Shown piece after piece: positions 1-12,496 of a stretch of 64,000 nt of DNA. Below the pieces are notes generated by a model, which saw only the letters and a program-made list of their open reading frames with translations, did not search any database and was not told the DNA's origin. Source of the DNA: Parus major (taxonomy: Eukaryota > Chordata > Aves > Passeriformes > Paridae). The DNA is taken from NCBI RefSeq assembly GCF_001522545.3, contig NC_031770.1, forward strand, positions 32,007,516-32,071,515, given 5' to 3'. How positions within the stretch are numbered: the first letter of the stretch is position 1; each line of letters begins with the position of its first letter. The position numbers and the translations under genes were made by a program.

Positions 1-3000
1 CCACAGTGGGAATCACTGGGACCTGTTTGACACTGCATCACACATACCAGCTCCTGGATGCTTGGCCAAAGCCAGCCCTGAGCCTTCTGGGGCCCTTGGC
101 CAAACCTTGTGGCCTTGCTGTGTTGAGGGGATCTCCCAGTCCTGCTGCTGTTCCCAGTAAGCAGGAAAGCTGGGAGGACTGAACTGGCCAGCATCTCACT
201 TCCCATTCCCTCTCTCCTGGATTTACCCCTGATTTTTACAGGTGCAAATGACAGGCAAACTAAATACTTTAGCACTGGCTGGTGTTTGCAGATCCAGCAG
301 TGTGTGAGGTGCTTTGAAGCTGGCATGCAGAAGGGAGCTGCTTGTACTAGGGTGAACAAAATGTAAGGGCTGATCTTCCAAAGAGGTTGCACCTTGGGTG
401 GGAAAGATTCTCAGACATAATCTTGATTTCATGTTTAAGTTAATTTTGTTCAGGAAAACACCAAAGCATGTATTTATCTGTAAGTGGATAATTTAGTGTA
501 ATTCTGGATAATTTAGTGTAGCTCATCGAAAAGGGGTGCTTTGCTAAACAGGGGCTGTAAGAACACACATAAGCTAAACTGAAGTCAGTGGGCTTTACTT
601 CTGAGAGACCTGGTGTTTGAAGGCTTGGGATCAAGATCTAAAGGGCTTGATGGAGAAGGGAAGGATGAAGAAATAGAGATTACAGTGACACTAACGTGGT
701 TACTCATGCACACAAGCGCAGGACATGCATTTTACCAATGGATTTGTGTAGATTTTGGCTAACAGGCTTTGTTTTAGGAACTGGAGGATCTGTGGTAACA
801 GCATTTTCTTACTGGCATGCAAACACTTTCTGCTAAGAGGCTGTTTTGTAGAAGGAATTAGACTGGTCTGAGAGAGACAAGGTTGGAGCAGAGATGTTTT
901 ATGAGGACAAAGAGCTATCAGGGTATGGACACAAGAGAGGCAGTAACATCCAACAAGATACCTTTTTCTGTGTCGTGCTCCCCCTTTCTACCCTGAGCCA
1001 AAGCTTAATCTAATTTTTTTTACTGGTATAAAGTGGTTTGCTTAATATAGTCTTATGCAGCTGTAACTGAGAATAAAATTAGATCTTGGTGTGCTAATTG
1101 GGGCCCTGACCCAGAGGAGCAGTTAAACATACGCTTAGTGTGAAGCAGGGGAGCTACTCCACCTGAGTCAGTAAGGGTATGCCTAAGCTTGAGGTTAAGC
1201 ATCTTTTCAAGTATTTGGAGCAGAAGTTCACAAGAGCTGCTTTCCAACTTCCTCCCATTTTTGCTTGGATACCTCAAAGCTCCAAACATTTTCATCTTAA
1301 AATAGTGAGTGTTTCACAGGGAACTATTATCATTTTCCTACCTTCCTTGGAGGAAAATTGCCCTCCAAATTAAGGGGTGAATTTCATTTTAGGAGAACCG
1401 CAAGACTAGAGACAAAGGTGTCTCTCCTTTACTGACCTTCATTTTGGTAGCAGTGGGAGTTCCTGGTTGCTCCTTCAGTGGAGGAATTAGAAGGAGGTGT
1501 TTGTAGGAAAGTCTGTGGTTCACTGGCTTGCAGACTGTAGAAGACAGAAGGACTGGGTTTTAATTTAAACTATCAATTGGAGGGAAGCAATAAAACATAA
1601 AAGATTCACTTGCCTACAAACCTCTGAAATGTCTTCTATTTTTAGAATTCTCTGCAAATGCTTTTCATGCAAATGTACACTCACGTATACGTACGTATGT
1701 ATATCTCTGTTATGTAAATCAACTCTTGATTTCTTATTCACTGTGTTAAGGAGCTTAAAAAGACTTTGGCATTTCTTTTACTGTGATGTGATTTTTATTT
1801 TTAAAGAAATAGTTAAACCTGCGTACCATACAGGTACTTTTAAAGCAGCCTGACTCTGATAGCTGTATTCAAGCTGAATACAACCTGGTTGCCCCCTGAA
1901 GTACTTCCCTAAATACTGTCAAACTTTTAAGTGCTTGCTTAAAGCTGATGCTGAAGTATCTGGCTGAACGGAGCCTTATCCATTGATCCAGGGTGTTTGC
2001 TCAGCACCTGGAAAGCTTGAGGTGGGACAGAGGAAGCACAAGGAGTTGGCTCAAGCTCCTTGGCCTGCCAAAAAACACATATCTGGCCCACAGAGCCATA
2101 GAAGCCTTTACCTACAATGTAGGGTCACACTGACTCCTGTGTCCTTGGTATGTCTGGTCCTTCACCCACTTGTCCAGTGATGGCACTAGGCAGGCAGCTC
2201 TGGGAGTGTCTCCTGGAACAAAACTTCTACTCTTTAAGTCATCATGAGCCTCCATCCTGCTGGCAGTGAGTCAGGAGATGACTACCATGGACCCCTTCAG
2301 TGTAACACCACCTTTCATAAAGTCATCAAAATCCAGAGGGAAGCCAAGAATTCCTGAGGCTGGATTGCATTGCAGTGTGCCCAGTAAGCAAAGATGTACA
2401 TTACATGTATGCCTAAAATGGAAACACGAGCTGGTGCTTGCTTCAAAGGCAGCAGCCAGCAAATTCTCTCTGGAGACCAAATGCTCGTCCCAGCAGACAG
2501 CTCTACTGGCTGAGAAGAAAGGTGAGAGGCAGGCCCCAGCCTGCAGGTGCTGCAGAGCAGCAGCCAGATCTACTGCAGGATATCTGCAAATAAAGTGGTT
2601 GGATCCCACCACATCTGTAAGAGAACTAAAACATTCAGCAATCAGAAAACATCTTGGCAAATATTTTTTTCCCCCTGTAAGTAGAAGGATGTTTTCTAGT
2701 AGCAGCTTCTGCCTGTGCCCGTTGTCAGCTGCTTTGTGTGACTTCCCTTTTTACTTTAAGCTGTCTGTACCAAACACCAAAGGAAATGATGTGGGATTAT
2801 TTTACACCCAAGTTGTATATCCCATAAAAAAGGGAGCACCCTGCTGTGGCATGCAATGGATTCTGTACAGTGGCAATGCATAGAAAACAGACACTGACTT
2901 TGAAAAGTAACACACTCCAGGGAGTCACTGCTCTCCCTGAGGAAAAAACATTTACGGTGCACCAGCTCCATTTGTTCCAGGGACATTTCTAACCTGTTGT

Positions 3001-6000
3001 CTGGATTTTAATGCAGTTCAGGCTGTCACATCACACCAAGTTATGAGATGCCTTTAGTGAATAAGAACAATGGGCTCAAAGGATTGGGTTTTGTTGGTTG
3101 TAAATATTGTTTATTGATGAAGATTAATGAAGGAAGAGCCAGTGTGGAGCAATCAGGTAACGGAGGCAAAGCAGTGATGTCTCTTTGCCACTGATTGCCC
3201 TTCTAGAATACCAGGACCAATTGCCCCTCAACCTTGATTTCCACTGGGGTCTCAGTGCTGAGCTCCAGCCAGAGAGGTGAAACGGAGCAATTTCCATATT
3301 GCCTGCATTCCCTGAATATTCATTCCTCTCACTCAAAAAGGAAAAGAAAAAAAGTAATGGAAAGAAGAAAGCAAGCCTCACATTTTCTGTGGCATCTCAA
3401 GCTGGGGGGAAAGGCCAAGATAAATGGATACTTTCAAGGTCATTAGCTTGTGGAGCTTACGGTTTGTATTGCCCTGCCAGAGCCTGGCTTGGAGAGGTTA
3501 TAAATGTTTTTCGTCTGGAGCAGGGAGCTTATTGTTGAAGTTTGGATCCTCTGCTTGGCTGACAGTGAAAAATCCAAACTCTGGTGGAGCAGGGCCCCCC
3601 TCTCTGGCCAGGAGGTCTTTTGTCTATTCATCTGTAGCAGAACACACAGGGAATTAGATGTGAGTTTGAACATATTGCGATGCCTCACCGCTATGGTTGC
3701 CACCACCAAAAATGTTGCTGGGCAGCTGACCTTCCTGGCAGCCCACCAAGAGAGAAACAAGGTCAAGTGCTGTTTGCTCTTCAAGAAAATTACATCGAAT
3801 TTATATCCAGTCCACTCCAGCCTAACCAGCCAGCAGACCCATAGTCTGTGGAGAAGAGACGGGAAGGAACAGAGTCAGAAAATAAGGGTGTGGGGCAAGG
3901 CACCATCTGCTGGTTGCGTATTTTGGGGGTACCCTGAGCCAAGGCAGGGATGTGTCTTTTGCAGCTGCAGCAAGTGCAGCACTGCAGCAGCTGAGCCCAC
4001 CTGCTGACATGCAGGTGTCTTCTCCTCACTGCTGCTCCCAGGCCTGCCGAAAGTCACTGCTTTTGTTTGTCCAAGTAAATAACCGCTGCACCTGGCTCCC
4101 TTCCGTACTACTTGGGGCCCCTGGGGGATTTGGAGGGGCAGGGGCACAGCCACAGTGGCAGTGAAACGCAGCCTGTGAGGGGGAACTGGCGTCATTCTGC
4201 CTGGCTATCTACATCTCTCCTGCCTTTCCCCATTGCTTTGCCACCCAGCAGTGACACAGTGCGGGAAGGGTGTGTGAAAGGGCAGACATCCTTCAATCTC
4301 ACTGGCCTGCCTTGAAGGCTGCTGCATTATTCTACATAAGACTGGAGTTCTTCCTTCAAAATCAGGTTTCTCCATTCTCCCAGGTGTGGACTAGGTTTGC
4401 TCAATGCATCAAGCTGCCCCCAGCATCTCAGGCCCGATGGCTTCCAGGGGACTCATAAATGGTGCAGATAAATTGTAGTTTGGGGTCAATGCCACTAAAT
4501 TTCTAGCCACTGAAATGGCTAGAAAATTCCAGCTCTTTGGTGCACAGTCAGGCCAGATGTTTTATAGCCTCTGGTGGAACATCAGGAGAAGTATTTCATA
4601 GTGGTAAAGGTCAAAGATGGACTCTAAAATAAGCAGAGCCAGGATTTTTGATGGCTCTCCAATTAGAGGCATATTAGTTGGCAGATAATATCTGCAGAAC
4701 AAAAACTTCTCACTCAGAAACAAGAGTTTTAGCAGTGGCCTCTGAGAGCCACCAGGCCTCCCAGGCCTCACGTTGGCATAGCGGATCTACATGGATTTTA
4801 TTTTCTTCTTCCAGGGCATGAAAGCCCCTGATACATGGAGTCAAACCCCTCTGCCTCTTGATTGTGCAGTGCTGAAGAAGTTTTCTTGGTGGTTAATCAC
4901 AGGGATCGCTGTTCATCAGTTCCAGGTCTTGACACTCAAGCAATGTCTGGCATTTCCATTGTTTCTCCTTCCCATGCCCCACCAAGCCCACAGGTCTGGC
5001 TTGCCTGCTGCCTGTACTGATTGAGGATCAATGGGAGACATTTTTCCAAGCCCTTTCTCCTCACCACCTCCAAGAGCCTCCAAAAAACTGCCTCAGTACA
5101 GAACAACAAAGGTTTTTTCTCACTTAACTGCAGCAGGATCTGCAGGACAGATGGACTGAGCTGAGATTTAAGTGCCAGGTGCAAGTCCATTTTGCTACTG
5201 AATTTATGCCCAAGATAATATTCAGTGGAAGTTTTAGTTTACATAAAGATCCATCCCCAAGCATATATAAACTAGAGTCTGAAATAATATGATTTGAAAG
5301 TAGGCAGGGCATGAATTAGCAGTGCTCTTCCAAAGATATTTCTGAAATGGCACACAGAAATACTGAGAGCAGATGTTAGATTGCTTTCGGACGACAAAAA
5401 TGGGTCAGACCTTATAGCAGAGTTTCTAACTACGGTGTAGTCTCTGTTGTCCTATATTTCTCAGGATGAAAGTGAGGAACATTAACGCTCTTGCTCCAGG
5501 TGTCCCAAACCACTGGAACTGAGGCAGTGCTGGTATGTGTGAGAGGAAGCCATTCTGCCTTTCCGTCTGTCATCTTCAGAAAAATAAGCTCTCTCCCCTT
5601 GTGAATAAGGCAAAAGGAGAATGGTCAGCCCAGATGTTGCTGTCCTAAGAATGAGAGTATGGGGAGCAGACAGATCCCAGGAAGCATGGGATGAAGCCCA
5701 AGCACCTGCAAGTGCTCAGGTTGTGGTGTTACCCTATGGCCAGGGGCTGGAAGGCAAAGAGGAAGACTCATAGGACCCGTTCAGCACTAGGCATGGACCA
5801 CAGACCTGGCAGCTGGGGCAGGAGCCATGCTGGGGCAGGAAACCAGGGACTAAGTGGCAGGTGTGCCTGCAGCCTGGGCAGGGCTGACCTTGGCTGAGGT
5901 GGAATGGATGGATAGCCATGAGGCACTGGCAGTACCTCCCTGACAGACAGACCAGCCTGAAACACGAGGCCTCTGGATGGGAGCCAAATCATTTGCCATC

Positions 6001-7085
6001 ACCTTGTCAATGTCCTGGGATGACCTGGACACTGAACCACTTCAGGCTGACTTAGTGGCTGGAGAGCCTGAAGCTCCTGGGACAAATAGCTTACCATCAC
6101 TTTCACCTGCTTGGTTTTGTGAGCAGAAAGGCAGCAAACAATTCTGTGGTTTTGTTTTTTTTTAAAAAAGGTTTGCTCTTTTTTCAAGTCATGATTTCCT
6201 GTTATAGAGGGTTTTCCTGAAGAATTGCCTTCAGATCATCTGATGCTTGTTGGAAAGGGAGGCTTCCCTGTGTAGCAGTGGTTAAAAGACAGTCATGTTC
6301 CCTGCATATTGCCAAGGTCTGTATCACTTTGTGCTGGCTGCAGGCAGCAGCAAATCAGCCTGTGGCTGTAGCAGCAGAAGAGTTACAGGAGAGGGGAAAA
6401 AGTAAGCATGGGCAGTGCACCTATGATTCCTGCTCAGCAGGTGCTCAGGACAGCAGAAAGCAGGCAGTGCCACTTTAACTTTGCTGAAAACACCAGCAAA
6501 AGTGTCCTTGCCTCCCCACACAGCACAGCCTTTGGTTTCAGTATTGCTGTCACAAAAGCAACTGGGACAGGAGGGCTGTGCTTCACAGGCATGGCAGAAA
6601 TCCCAGATAAGGTCTAAGAGAAAGGACACCCATTTCCCTGAGTGCCTGCAATGCCGGGACAGGGCTGCAGGAATGGCTGGACTTGGTGGGGCTGTGCCAG
6701 GATCTGGGGTCACAGCCCGATGGCTCCCGGCAGTGTTTTAGACTAACAAGGACCAGCCTGAGGGACCAGCATCTCCAGAGCAACGAGGGGAACAATGGCA
6801 GGAACGCTCCCTGGCCCTGACCAAGTAGATTGTAAGTCAAAACAGGCTATCACACCCGAAGTCAAGTCAAGGGATTTTTTAGTGCCAGGGGAAGGCTTAC
6901 TGGGCTTCATCCTTTAAATATATGGACCTAAAATATATTAGCAAGATACCAGTCAGAAAAATGCCAAGACCCAGCCAAAATCTTACTGCAAAATACTTAC
7001 CATCAACCATTAATGCAAAATAATTCAGCCATTCAAAACCACTTGTTTTTCACATCAGTCCTTGATTAATAGAAACTTAAATTAA
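1..7085. other. single-copy non-coding DNA
   Basis: I see no recognisable gene or transposon here. A 20-base unit containing GGATAATTTAGTGTA is repeated nearly in tandem at 485-520. The longest plus-strand frame runs from 2266 to 2883; its first real ATG is at 2278, and ACCATGG at about 2284-2290 is a good Kozak context. Its product matches no family I know, the opposite strand is also open over 2271-2660, and the composition is not protein-like, so I treat it as a chance frame. The minus-strand reading of 3901-3913 is CCAGCAGATGGTG, which resembles the CTCF core, but a single motif match is weak evidence. Confidence 0.6.
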
Positions 7086-7109
7086 GTTTTGTTTGTTTGT
7101 TTGTTTGTT
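7086..7109. repeat. (GTTT)n simple repeat
   Basis: About five uninterrupted GTTT units follow a short T run. This is an ordinary microsatellite. A similar, shorter GTTT/T-rich tract lies at about 8361-8388. Confidence 0.9.
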
Positions 7110-7410
7110 CTTCTGGGATTAGCTGTTTTACTTTAAAAAAGCACAAGCCTCTAAAAAGATAAATGGAGGTGACCTGCTGCAAATGTTCACCCAACTTTTG
7201 TTTTTTTTTAAAAGGCTTAGATAACTTCAAGATGGAAACAGGAACATGGTGGGTGTGTAAGGTGGCAACATGGTCACAGCTGTGCTGGACTGCAGTGAGG
7301 GCATTGGCATAGCTGGGCTTTGGTGACTCATAATGAAGCAGGAGGAGGTTTTGGGTTTTCCTTTTATCCTAAGACAACATCCCAGGGAGGTGACACCAGG
7401 TTCTGAGGGC

Positions 7411-7715
7411 TCTGGTGGAACAAAGGTTGGATGTGCTGCCCATCTCAGTGAGAGGAACAGAAATTAAACTTCATGAACTTGAACAAAAGACTAATCTCTG
7501 TGAGGATAGAGGGGAGGCTCAGAGAGAGGAACTGCAGACAATTAGTACTCTACAGTCTCTCACAGAGTCATTAATGAGGGATAATATCCAATTAAGGAGG
7601 AGGATGGGAAATCTGGGGAATGCCTGTATATATTCCAGTAAATTGCTCATGTCTCCTCCCTATTCCCCTCCCTAACTTTGATGATTGTCTAAACAGGAAA
7701 GAAATGTTCAAGTGA
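7411..7715 (+). mobile_element. decayed LINE (L1/Tx1-like) ORF1 fragment
   Basis: An open frame (7415-7675, GTG at its left edge) encodes a hydrophilic heptad-rich segment with KLHELEQKTN, then LTESLMRDNIQLRRRMGNLGN and a proline/serine-rich end with LLMSP. This order, a coiled coil followed by a 'DNxxLRRxxxxLxN' stretch and then a short linker, is how vertebrate L1/Tx1-type ORF1 proteins lead into their RNA-binding domain. After the stop at 7673-7675, another frame at about 7698-7712 reads RKEMFK, which resembles the next part of such proteins, so the copy appears frameshifted. The fragment is short and has no detectable 5' or 3' end. The family call rests on pattern recognition. A coiled-coil exon of an unrelated protein is the main alternative, but the stops and frameshift argue against it. 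Confidence 0.55.
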
Positions 7716-8429
7716 AATATAGTTCATGGAAATATTTAGAGCCCACAGGTAGGTGGCTTGCTGCCCAGACGTCCTGGGAGCACGTCTCTGCTCACATGCC
7801 TCATCAGAGATGCACACATTGAAGGGTGTGCGAGAGGGAGCCTAAAAGGTTCTGGCAATGATTTAACTCAATTAAAATCTGTGGGAGGGTTCAGCTTCAC
7901 ATCATGAAGCAAACACAGGATGAGTAACTGATATAAAACTGAAAGGCACTTTACTTGTGTCTTTTGTCTTTAGGACGGCAGAAGAGGGATAATATTCCTC
8001 CATTGACAGGGTAAGGCTGGAGCTGGAGAGACTCTTGTAAAGCACTGTGGAATTTTTTTTTTTCAAAAATGTCATCAACAGCTTGGAAATGCAGATTTCC
8101 TTCCAGCAAGAAGTATTTTTTTTTAAAAAAAGCCCAACTTTCTATCCATCTCAGCATTTCTTTAAATGGAACTGTTAGTCCTGTTGATGTGACCTAAATC
8201 AGCAATGTCCTGCATAAGAAAGAGAAATAACTCTTTCTTATGTCTTATGTCCCCAGTGCCTCAGAAACACTTGACTGGATTGACAGAGTGAGAGCCTGTT
8301 TCCAGAGAGTCTCCAATAAAAATAGCTGGTAGTAGTTTTCAGAAGTTTGAATTGTCTGGGTTTGGGTTTTTTTGTTTGTTTGTTTTTTAAGAGGCTTGGA
8401 ATTTTTGAATAATTTTATTTTTAAGGCAA
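7716..8429. other. non-coding DNA with T-rich tracts
   Basis: This is single-copy-looking sequence downstream of the LINE fragment. It holds short A/T tracts (about 8050-8060, 8116-8130 and 8361-8388). No gene or splice structure is visible. Confidence 0.6.
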
Positions 8430-8445
8430 CCCCCCCCCCCCCCCC
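8430..8445. repeat. poly-C tract (16 C)
   Basis: A run of sixteen C residues. Long homopolymer C/G runs are rare and are prone to sequencing error, so the true length may differ. Confidence 0.95.
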
Positions 8446-8767
8446 AGACATAAATTCTGCCAGCAGTTTTTTAGCACCTCCCTTAAAGTGATTCCCAAAG
8501 TAGTTTGAGGAGTAAAGCTTTATTTGTTAAAGTCTTTGCATGTGCTGAATAGGGTGAGAGCTGGAAGAACTCCTACAACTTTTCCAGACCTTTGGAGCTT
8601 CTTTGAAAACAAGTAAGTTGCTTGTCTGCTCAAGCTTCATGACTAAATTCTCTCCCCAAGGTTACTGCAAGGAACAGAGACCTTAACATGTCTGCATGTA
8701 CAGATGGGTTCTGAGCAGCACAAGCTTTGAAGAATGGGATTTGCTCTTGCTGTTGTTCCTTTTCTCC

Positions 8768-8816
8768 ATAAATGAATAAATAAATGAATAAATGAATAAA
8801 TAAATAAATAAATAAA
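8768..8816. repeat. (AAAT/GAAT)n microsatellite
   Basis: About twelve tetranucleotide units alternate between AAAT and GAAT variants. Reading frames through this tract give artificial peptides rich in Phe, Ile and Tyr. Confidence 0.95.
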
Positions 8817-9860
8817 CACACAATTATATAAAAAAATCCCCCTCAGCCCCATTGTATGCAATCAGTGGCTATTGCATCAGTGAGTGTTACAGATCCCATT
8901 TTTCCCAGGGCAGGGAGGGCCCTTAATGCGCACAAAGGCACAATGCAGAGAAGATTAATATCAGCTTCTGCTTTGCCATTCTAAGCCCCTGATAACCGTA
9001 AATAATATTCTAGCAAAGATCTTGATGCATCGTGATCTATTGTGTTGCAGCGATGATGCTGCTTGTTATGTCTTTAGCAGTGATTTATCATCCTCTGCAA
9101 TGACACAAATCATGGATGGCTCATGGCACTCCAGGATGTATGATCTCTTAGTGGTGGCAGTGATGAATCCTGTGCTTAGATCATAACATTTTGAAACCTG
9201 GGATGTGGAGCTGATTCTTTGCTTTTTACTTCTAGAAGGTACCTAAAGCAATGAAAACCTCTCTTTGTTAGCAATATGTCAAGTAACACATCTCCCCTTT
9301 TCACAACATCTCAATATGGTTAATTCTGGCTAAGACTTGAAGGGTTATCAGGCAACTCCGGATTACTCACTCCTTTTGCTTTTCCCCTACTACCTCCTAA
9401 CCTTTAATGTCCTCCTCCTGCATTCTGGTCCCAGGGACATATTTTGAAATTCTGCTGCATGTATAATGAGTATAAAATGTTCCTCTAGGAGCTGGAGAAA
9501 GCTCAGATGTTTGGGTACAGTAGGCCCATTCCGACACAACAAGCCTACGCTCAAGCTGTGATCCCAACAGAGAAGAAAGCGTTTCAGGTCTGAGCTGCTC
9601 TCATCCAGTGAGCTACTGCCATATCAGCTCTGCTCCGAGGAAGTGGAAGTACTCGCTTTTATTTATTTTTATCCTGTGGCATCAAAACGCCCCTGGATAA
9701 GAGAGGACAGAATGGGGAAGGGGGGGGGATGATGAAGGCTCTTATTCTTCATTGCTGGGTTCCTGCTCTGAGACAATGTGCATTTCTTTTAGGCAACATG
9801 TAGATTACTGTTAGAATACTGGTTTACTGGTTGGTAAAATAGACATGAAAGTCAAAGGTA

Positions 9861-9862
<2 letters not shown>
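8817..9862. other. single-copy non-coding DNA
   Basis: No gene, transposon or RNA gene is recognised. The stretch includes a G run at about 9720-9728 followed by GATGATGA. I considered a C/D-box snoRNA there and rejected it. Confidence 0.6.
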
Positions 9863-9891
<29 letters not shown>

Positions 9892-9925
9892 GAGAGAGAG
9901 AAGAGAAGAAGGGGAAAAAAAAAAT
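9863..9925. repeat. A-rich and (GA)n low-complexity tract
   Basis: Seventeen A residues are followed by GAAAA units, a GAGAGAGAG run and further purines. The strand asymmetry is nearly complete. No LINE or retrocopy body is visible upstream, so I call it low complexity and not a retroposon tail. Confidence 0.9.
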
Positions 9926-10229
9926 CCAAACAGATGATGGGAGGCCAAATGCTGCCCTTAGTGATGAGCACCTTAAGCACCTGACAAGTTGTTCTGGCTG
10001 TAGTAGAGGGGCCCTGCAGGCTGCTTTCACCTTGGTCACAGCTGGAAACCGGGGCCTAGCATCACTCCAGCAGCCAACACTCCCCGCTGGGCTCAGACTG
10101 AAGAGGCCCCTCCTGCCCTCGTCTCCTGTTGCTTGCCTCACCCCAGAAGCGCCAGAGATATCAGCACCCCATCCCAGGGAGGTAAGGTCAGGCAGCTGGT
10201 CAGAAGAAAAGCCAGGGCTGTAAGGCAGC

Positions 10230-10930
10230 GATGCTGTCCTGCACTCACAGGTGCCGGAGCCCTGAGACCGCCGTTCTTCGCGGGGGTGCGGCTGCACAGC
10301 GGGGCTGTGGGCGCTCCCGGTACTCCGCTACCGGGGGAGCGGCTGGGGGATCTGCTTTGAGGGCTGCAGCAGATTCAGGCAGGGCGGCTGAGGCGCCCTG
10401 TGCCCTCGGCTTCACTCTCAAAGCCTGGAGGCTCCAAGATGGCTCGTCACCACTGGATGGAGCAAAAGAGGTGGGCGAAGACAGCCAAGGAAGCCTCCCG
10501 GGATGCTGAGCTGGCTGGCTGCCTGCCCTGGCCGCGGCCCCGGCTCGGCTTCCAGGGAAGCTGTTAGTAACTCGGAGCCTGCTCTCCGCTCTGCTCGCGG
10601 GGCCGGGGCCCCTCGGGTGCCCCCGCCGCTCGCTGGCTCGCCAGCCCCGCTCTGCCACAGCTGCTGCCGCCGGCCGCCAGCTCTCCAGGTGCTCCACCGG
10701 CTGGAGACACCCCAATGGCCAAGAAGGCCTCGGCGGAGGGACCAGCGGCGGCACCCAGCACGCTCGCAGTGCCCAAGCAGCAGACTGGCTCAGGGAGGGC
10801 GGGGGACCGGCTCCACAGCCTGAAGGGTCCCCCTGCAACTTCCTCCGGGCTGCAGGAGTCGGGCAGGCTGTTCCCGGAGCCCCTGGGCACTACGGCCCCG
10901 TGCCCCGGTCGGGCACAGGGTATCTCGTCA
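10230..10930. promoter_or_regulatory. CpG-rich island, candidate promoter
   Basis: The sequence becomes strongly GC- and CpG-rich compared with its flanks; CpG is frequent here and rare on both sides. CAAGATGGC at 10435-10443 matches the YY1 core that often overlaps start codons just downstream of vertebrate transcription starts. An inverted repeat (CCCGGTA at 10316-10322, TACCGGG at 10329-10335, six-base loop) lies upstream of it. A consensus-like splice donor, AAAG|GTGAGG, occurs on the plus strand at about 11084. Overlapping open frames on both strands (for example 10245-10838 minus and 10503-10823 plus) are what GC-rich DNA gives by chance. Whether this starts a coding transcript, a lncRNA or nothing cannot be read from sequence alone. 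Confidence 0.6.
10439..10567 (+). CDS. hypothetical 42-codon small ORF at a YY1-like ATG
   Basis: The ATG sits inside CAAGATGGC in the CpG island, with A at -3 and G at +4, which is a strong Kozak context. The frame runs 42 codons to a TAG at 10565-10567. The product begins MARHHWMEQKRW, is basic, and has no signal peptide, membrane segment or domain I recognise. Within it, AAGAG|GTGGGC at about 10469 could act as a weak donor, so the ATG might instead start a spliced message. This is inferred only from the start-site signal; a non-translated or chance ORF is at least as likely. Confidence 0.15.
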   Translation: MARHHWMEQKRWAKTAKEASRDAELAGCLPWPRPRLGFQGSC

Positions 10931-12496
10931 TGAAGGCCACGTTTGACCGTGGAGCCGCAGCACCCAGAGAAAGATAATTTCCTGTGGTTTCAGTGTACTG
11001 CTGAAGCCTGGGGAGGCGACTCCCGCTGTCCAAATTGGGGAGGGGACGTGTTGCAGGCAGCAGCAGCGCCCAGGGGCAGCAAAGGTGAGGAGTGGGAGGT
11101 AGGCACACCACCCCAGAGAGAGGTCTGTCCGCAGGATTTCGGCACTTGCCAGCACTCCGTCTCTGCAGGACAAGACCAGCCTGATTGCTTCAAAGCTGTA
11201 ACATGGCCAGACTTGTGGCATTTTGGTGATACACCTTGTTGGTATCAGAATGGACATTTTTTCTTGTTTCTTCCATCAAAGAAGTCATAAGCCAGTCAGT
11301 TAATGTAAAAACTCGTTTCACAGGAGAACAGGGCCCTATTTAAGGAAGGAGTCGGGTTTTTTTGTTTTTGTTTTGTTGGTTTGTTTTTTTTTTTGTAAAA
11401 CTTAGCATAACAAGAACTGTAATTATCAGCCTGAGACAGCCAAGCATCATGGAAAATTTTACCTCAAATAGTCAATGTTCAGCCAAGTTGGAATATAACA
11501 AAGGAAGATTTTAGAATAGAAAATCTCGGGCAATGGTGCTTACAGTCTTCAGTACTCATTAGTGCCTGGGTTTTCTGTAATGCTGTAATTCATTCTATCA
11601 TACCATGATTATGATACTGCTTCAGTAGGCAATGCTGTCCTCCAGGAAGAGAGTTATACTCAGCATGAAGCAAATATATCATAATACTTTTTAGGCCACA
11701 TACACAGGTATAAAAACATAGCAGCCTTTCAACCCAAAACCTTCTTTACTAATTACTAATCTTAAATATCTCGCTTCAGAAAAGGAAATATCTCCCAGTA
11801 CTGTGCAAAGGTGAGAGAAACCATTTGAGATGGACCTTGTCATGGTAACATATTTTTTCAGTTCCCAGTGTATAAACATGGATGGCAGTGAAATTTTTAA
11901 CAGCTAGGATTCTACACATACAATAAATTTATCACATATAATTCTCTGTAAATATAAATATGTATTTGGAACTTAGATGCGCCAAGAATAACCTTTTATC
12001 CTTTAGTATGTAATTCTATAATTTTACAATATATTTCTCACTGTCTTAAATTCTTCTTTACAATAATCATATTTCCATAACTCATATTTTACCAAGTGTT
12101 TTGACTTAACCTGTTGAAAATATTGTAAGAAGGACTGTGCATCTATTGAATGTTTTTATTGAATGTGTTCTTTGAAAGTATGAATAATTTGATTTGGTAA
12201 AGAATTAAAATTAGTTAGACTGAACCAAAACAGACAAGAAGTAAGAAAGAAAATAAAAAAGTTGTATGAATGAGATAAAGAAAATGACACATCTTTCTAA
12301 GCTAAAACAATTACAAGAAAGAATTTAAATTAAAAATATTAATGAAAAGTAAGGGATGTAAAAGATGGGAAGACAGAATGGGAGAGAAGTGGGCCAGTAT
12401 CACAGCAGCCAGAAGAGTTTTGCTAATGTGGACGACTCATGTTTAATATCCAATATTTTCCTATGCCCAGAAAAGATGTGAAAGCCCTGTTCAGAC
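10931..12496. other. non-coding DNA, T-rich then AT-rich
   Basis: The GC-rich island ends here. A T-rich, G-punctuated low-complexity tract lies at 11356-11395. About 11880-12360 is a notably AT-rich block with many TA and AA runs. No gene or transposon is recognised. Confidence 0.6.

Noticed and set aside
2266..2883. 205-codon plus-strand frame with a Kozak ATG
   Set aside because: No family resemblance, the opposite strand is open too, and no convincing gene structure surrounds it.
3901..3913. CTCF site as an annotated feature
   Set aside because: The core matches well, but such matches are frequent by chance; kept only as a note.
8630..8861. Isoleucine/phenylalanine/tyrosine-repeat peptides
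   Set aside because: They are translations of the AAAT/GAAT microsatellite.
9726..9800. C/D-box snoRNA (GATGATGA ... CTGA)
   Set aside because: Boxes are present by eye, but there is no terminal stem and no C'/D' pair, and it follows a G homopolymer.
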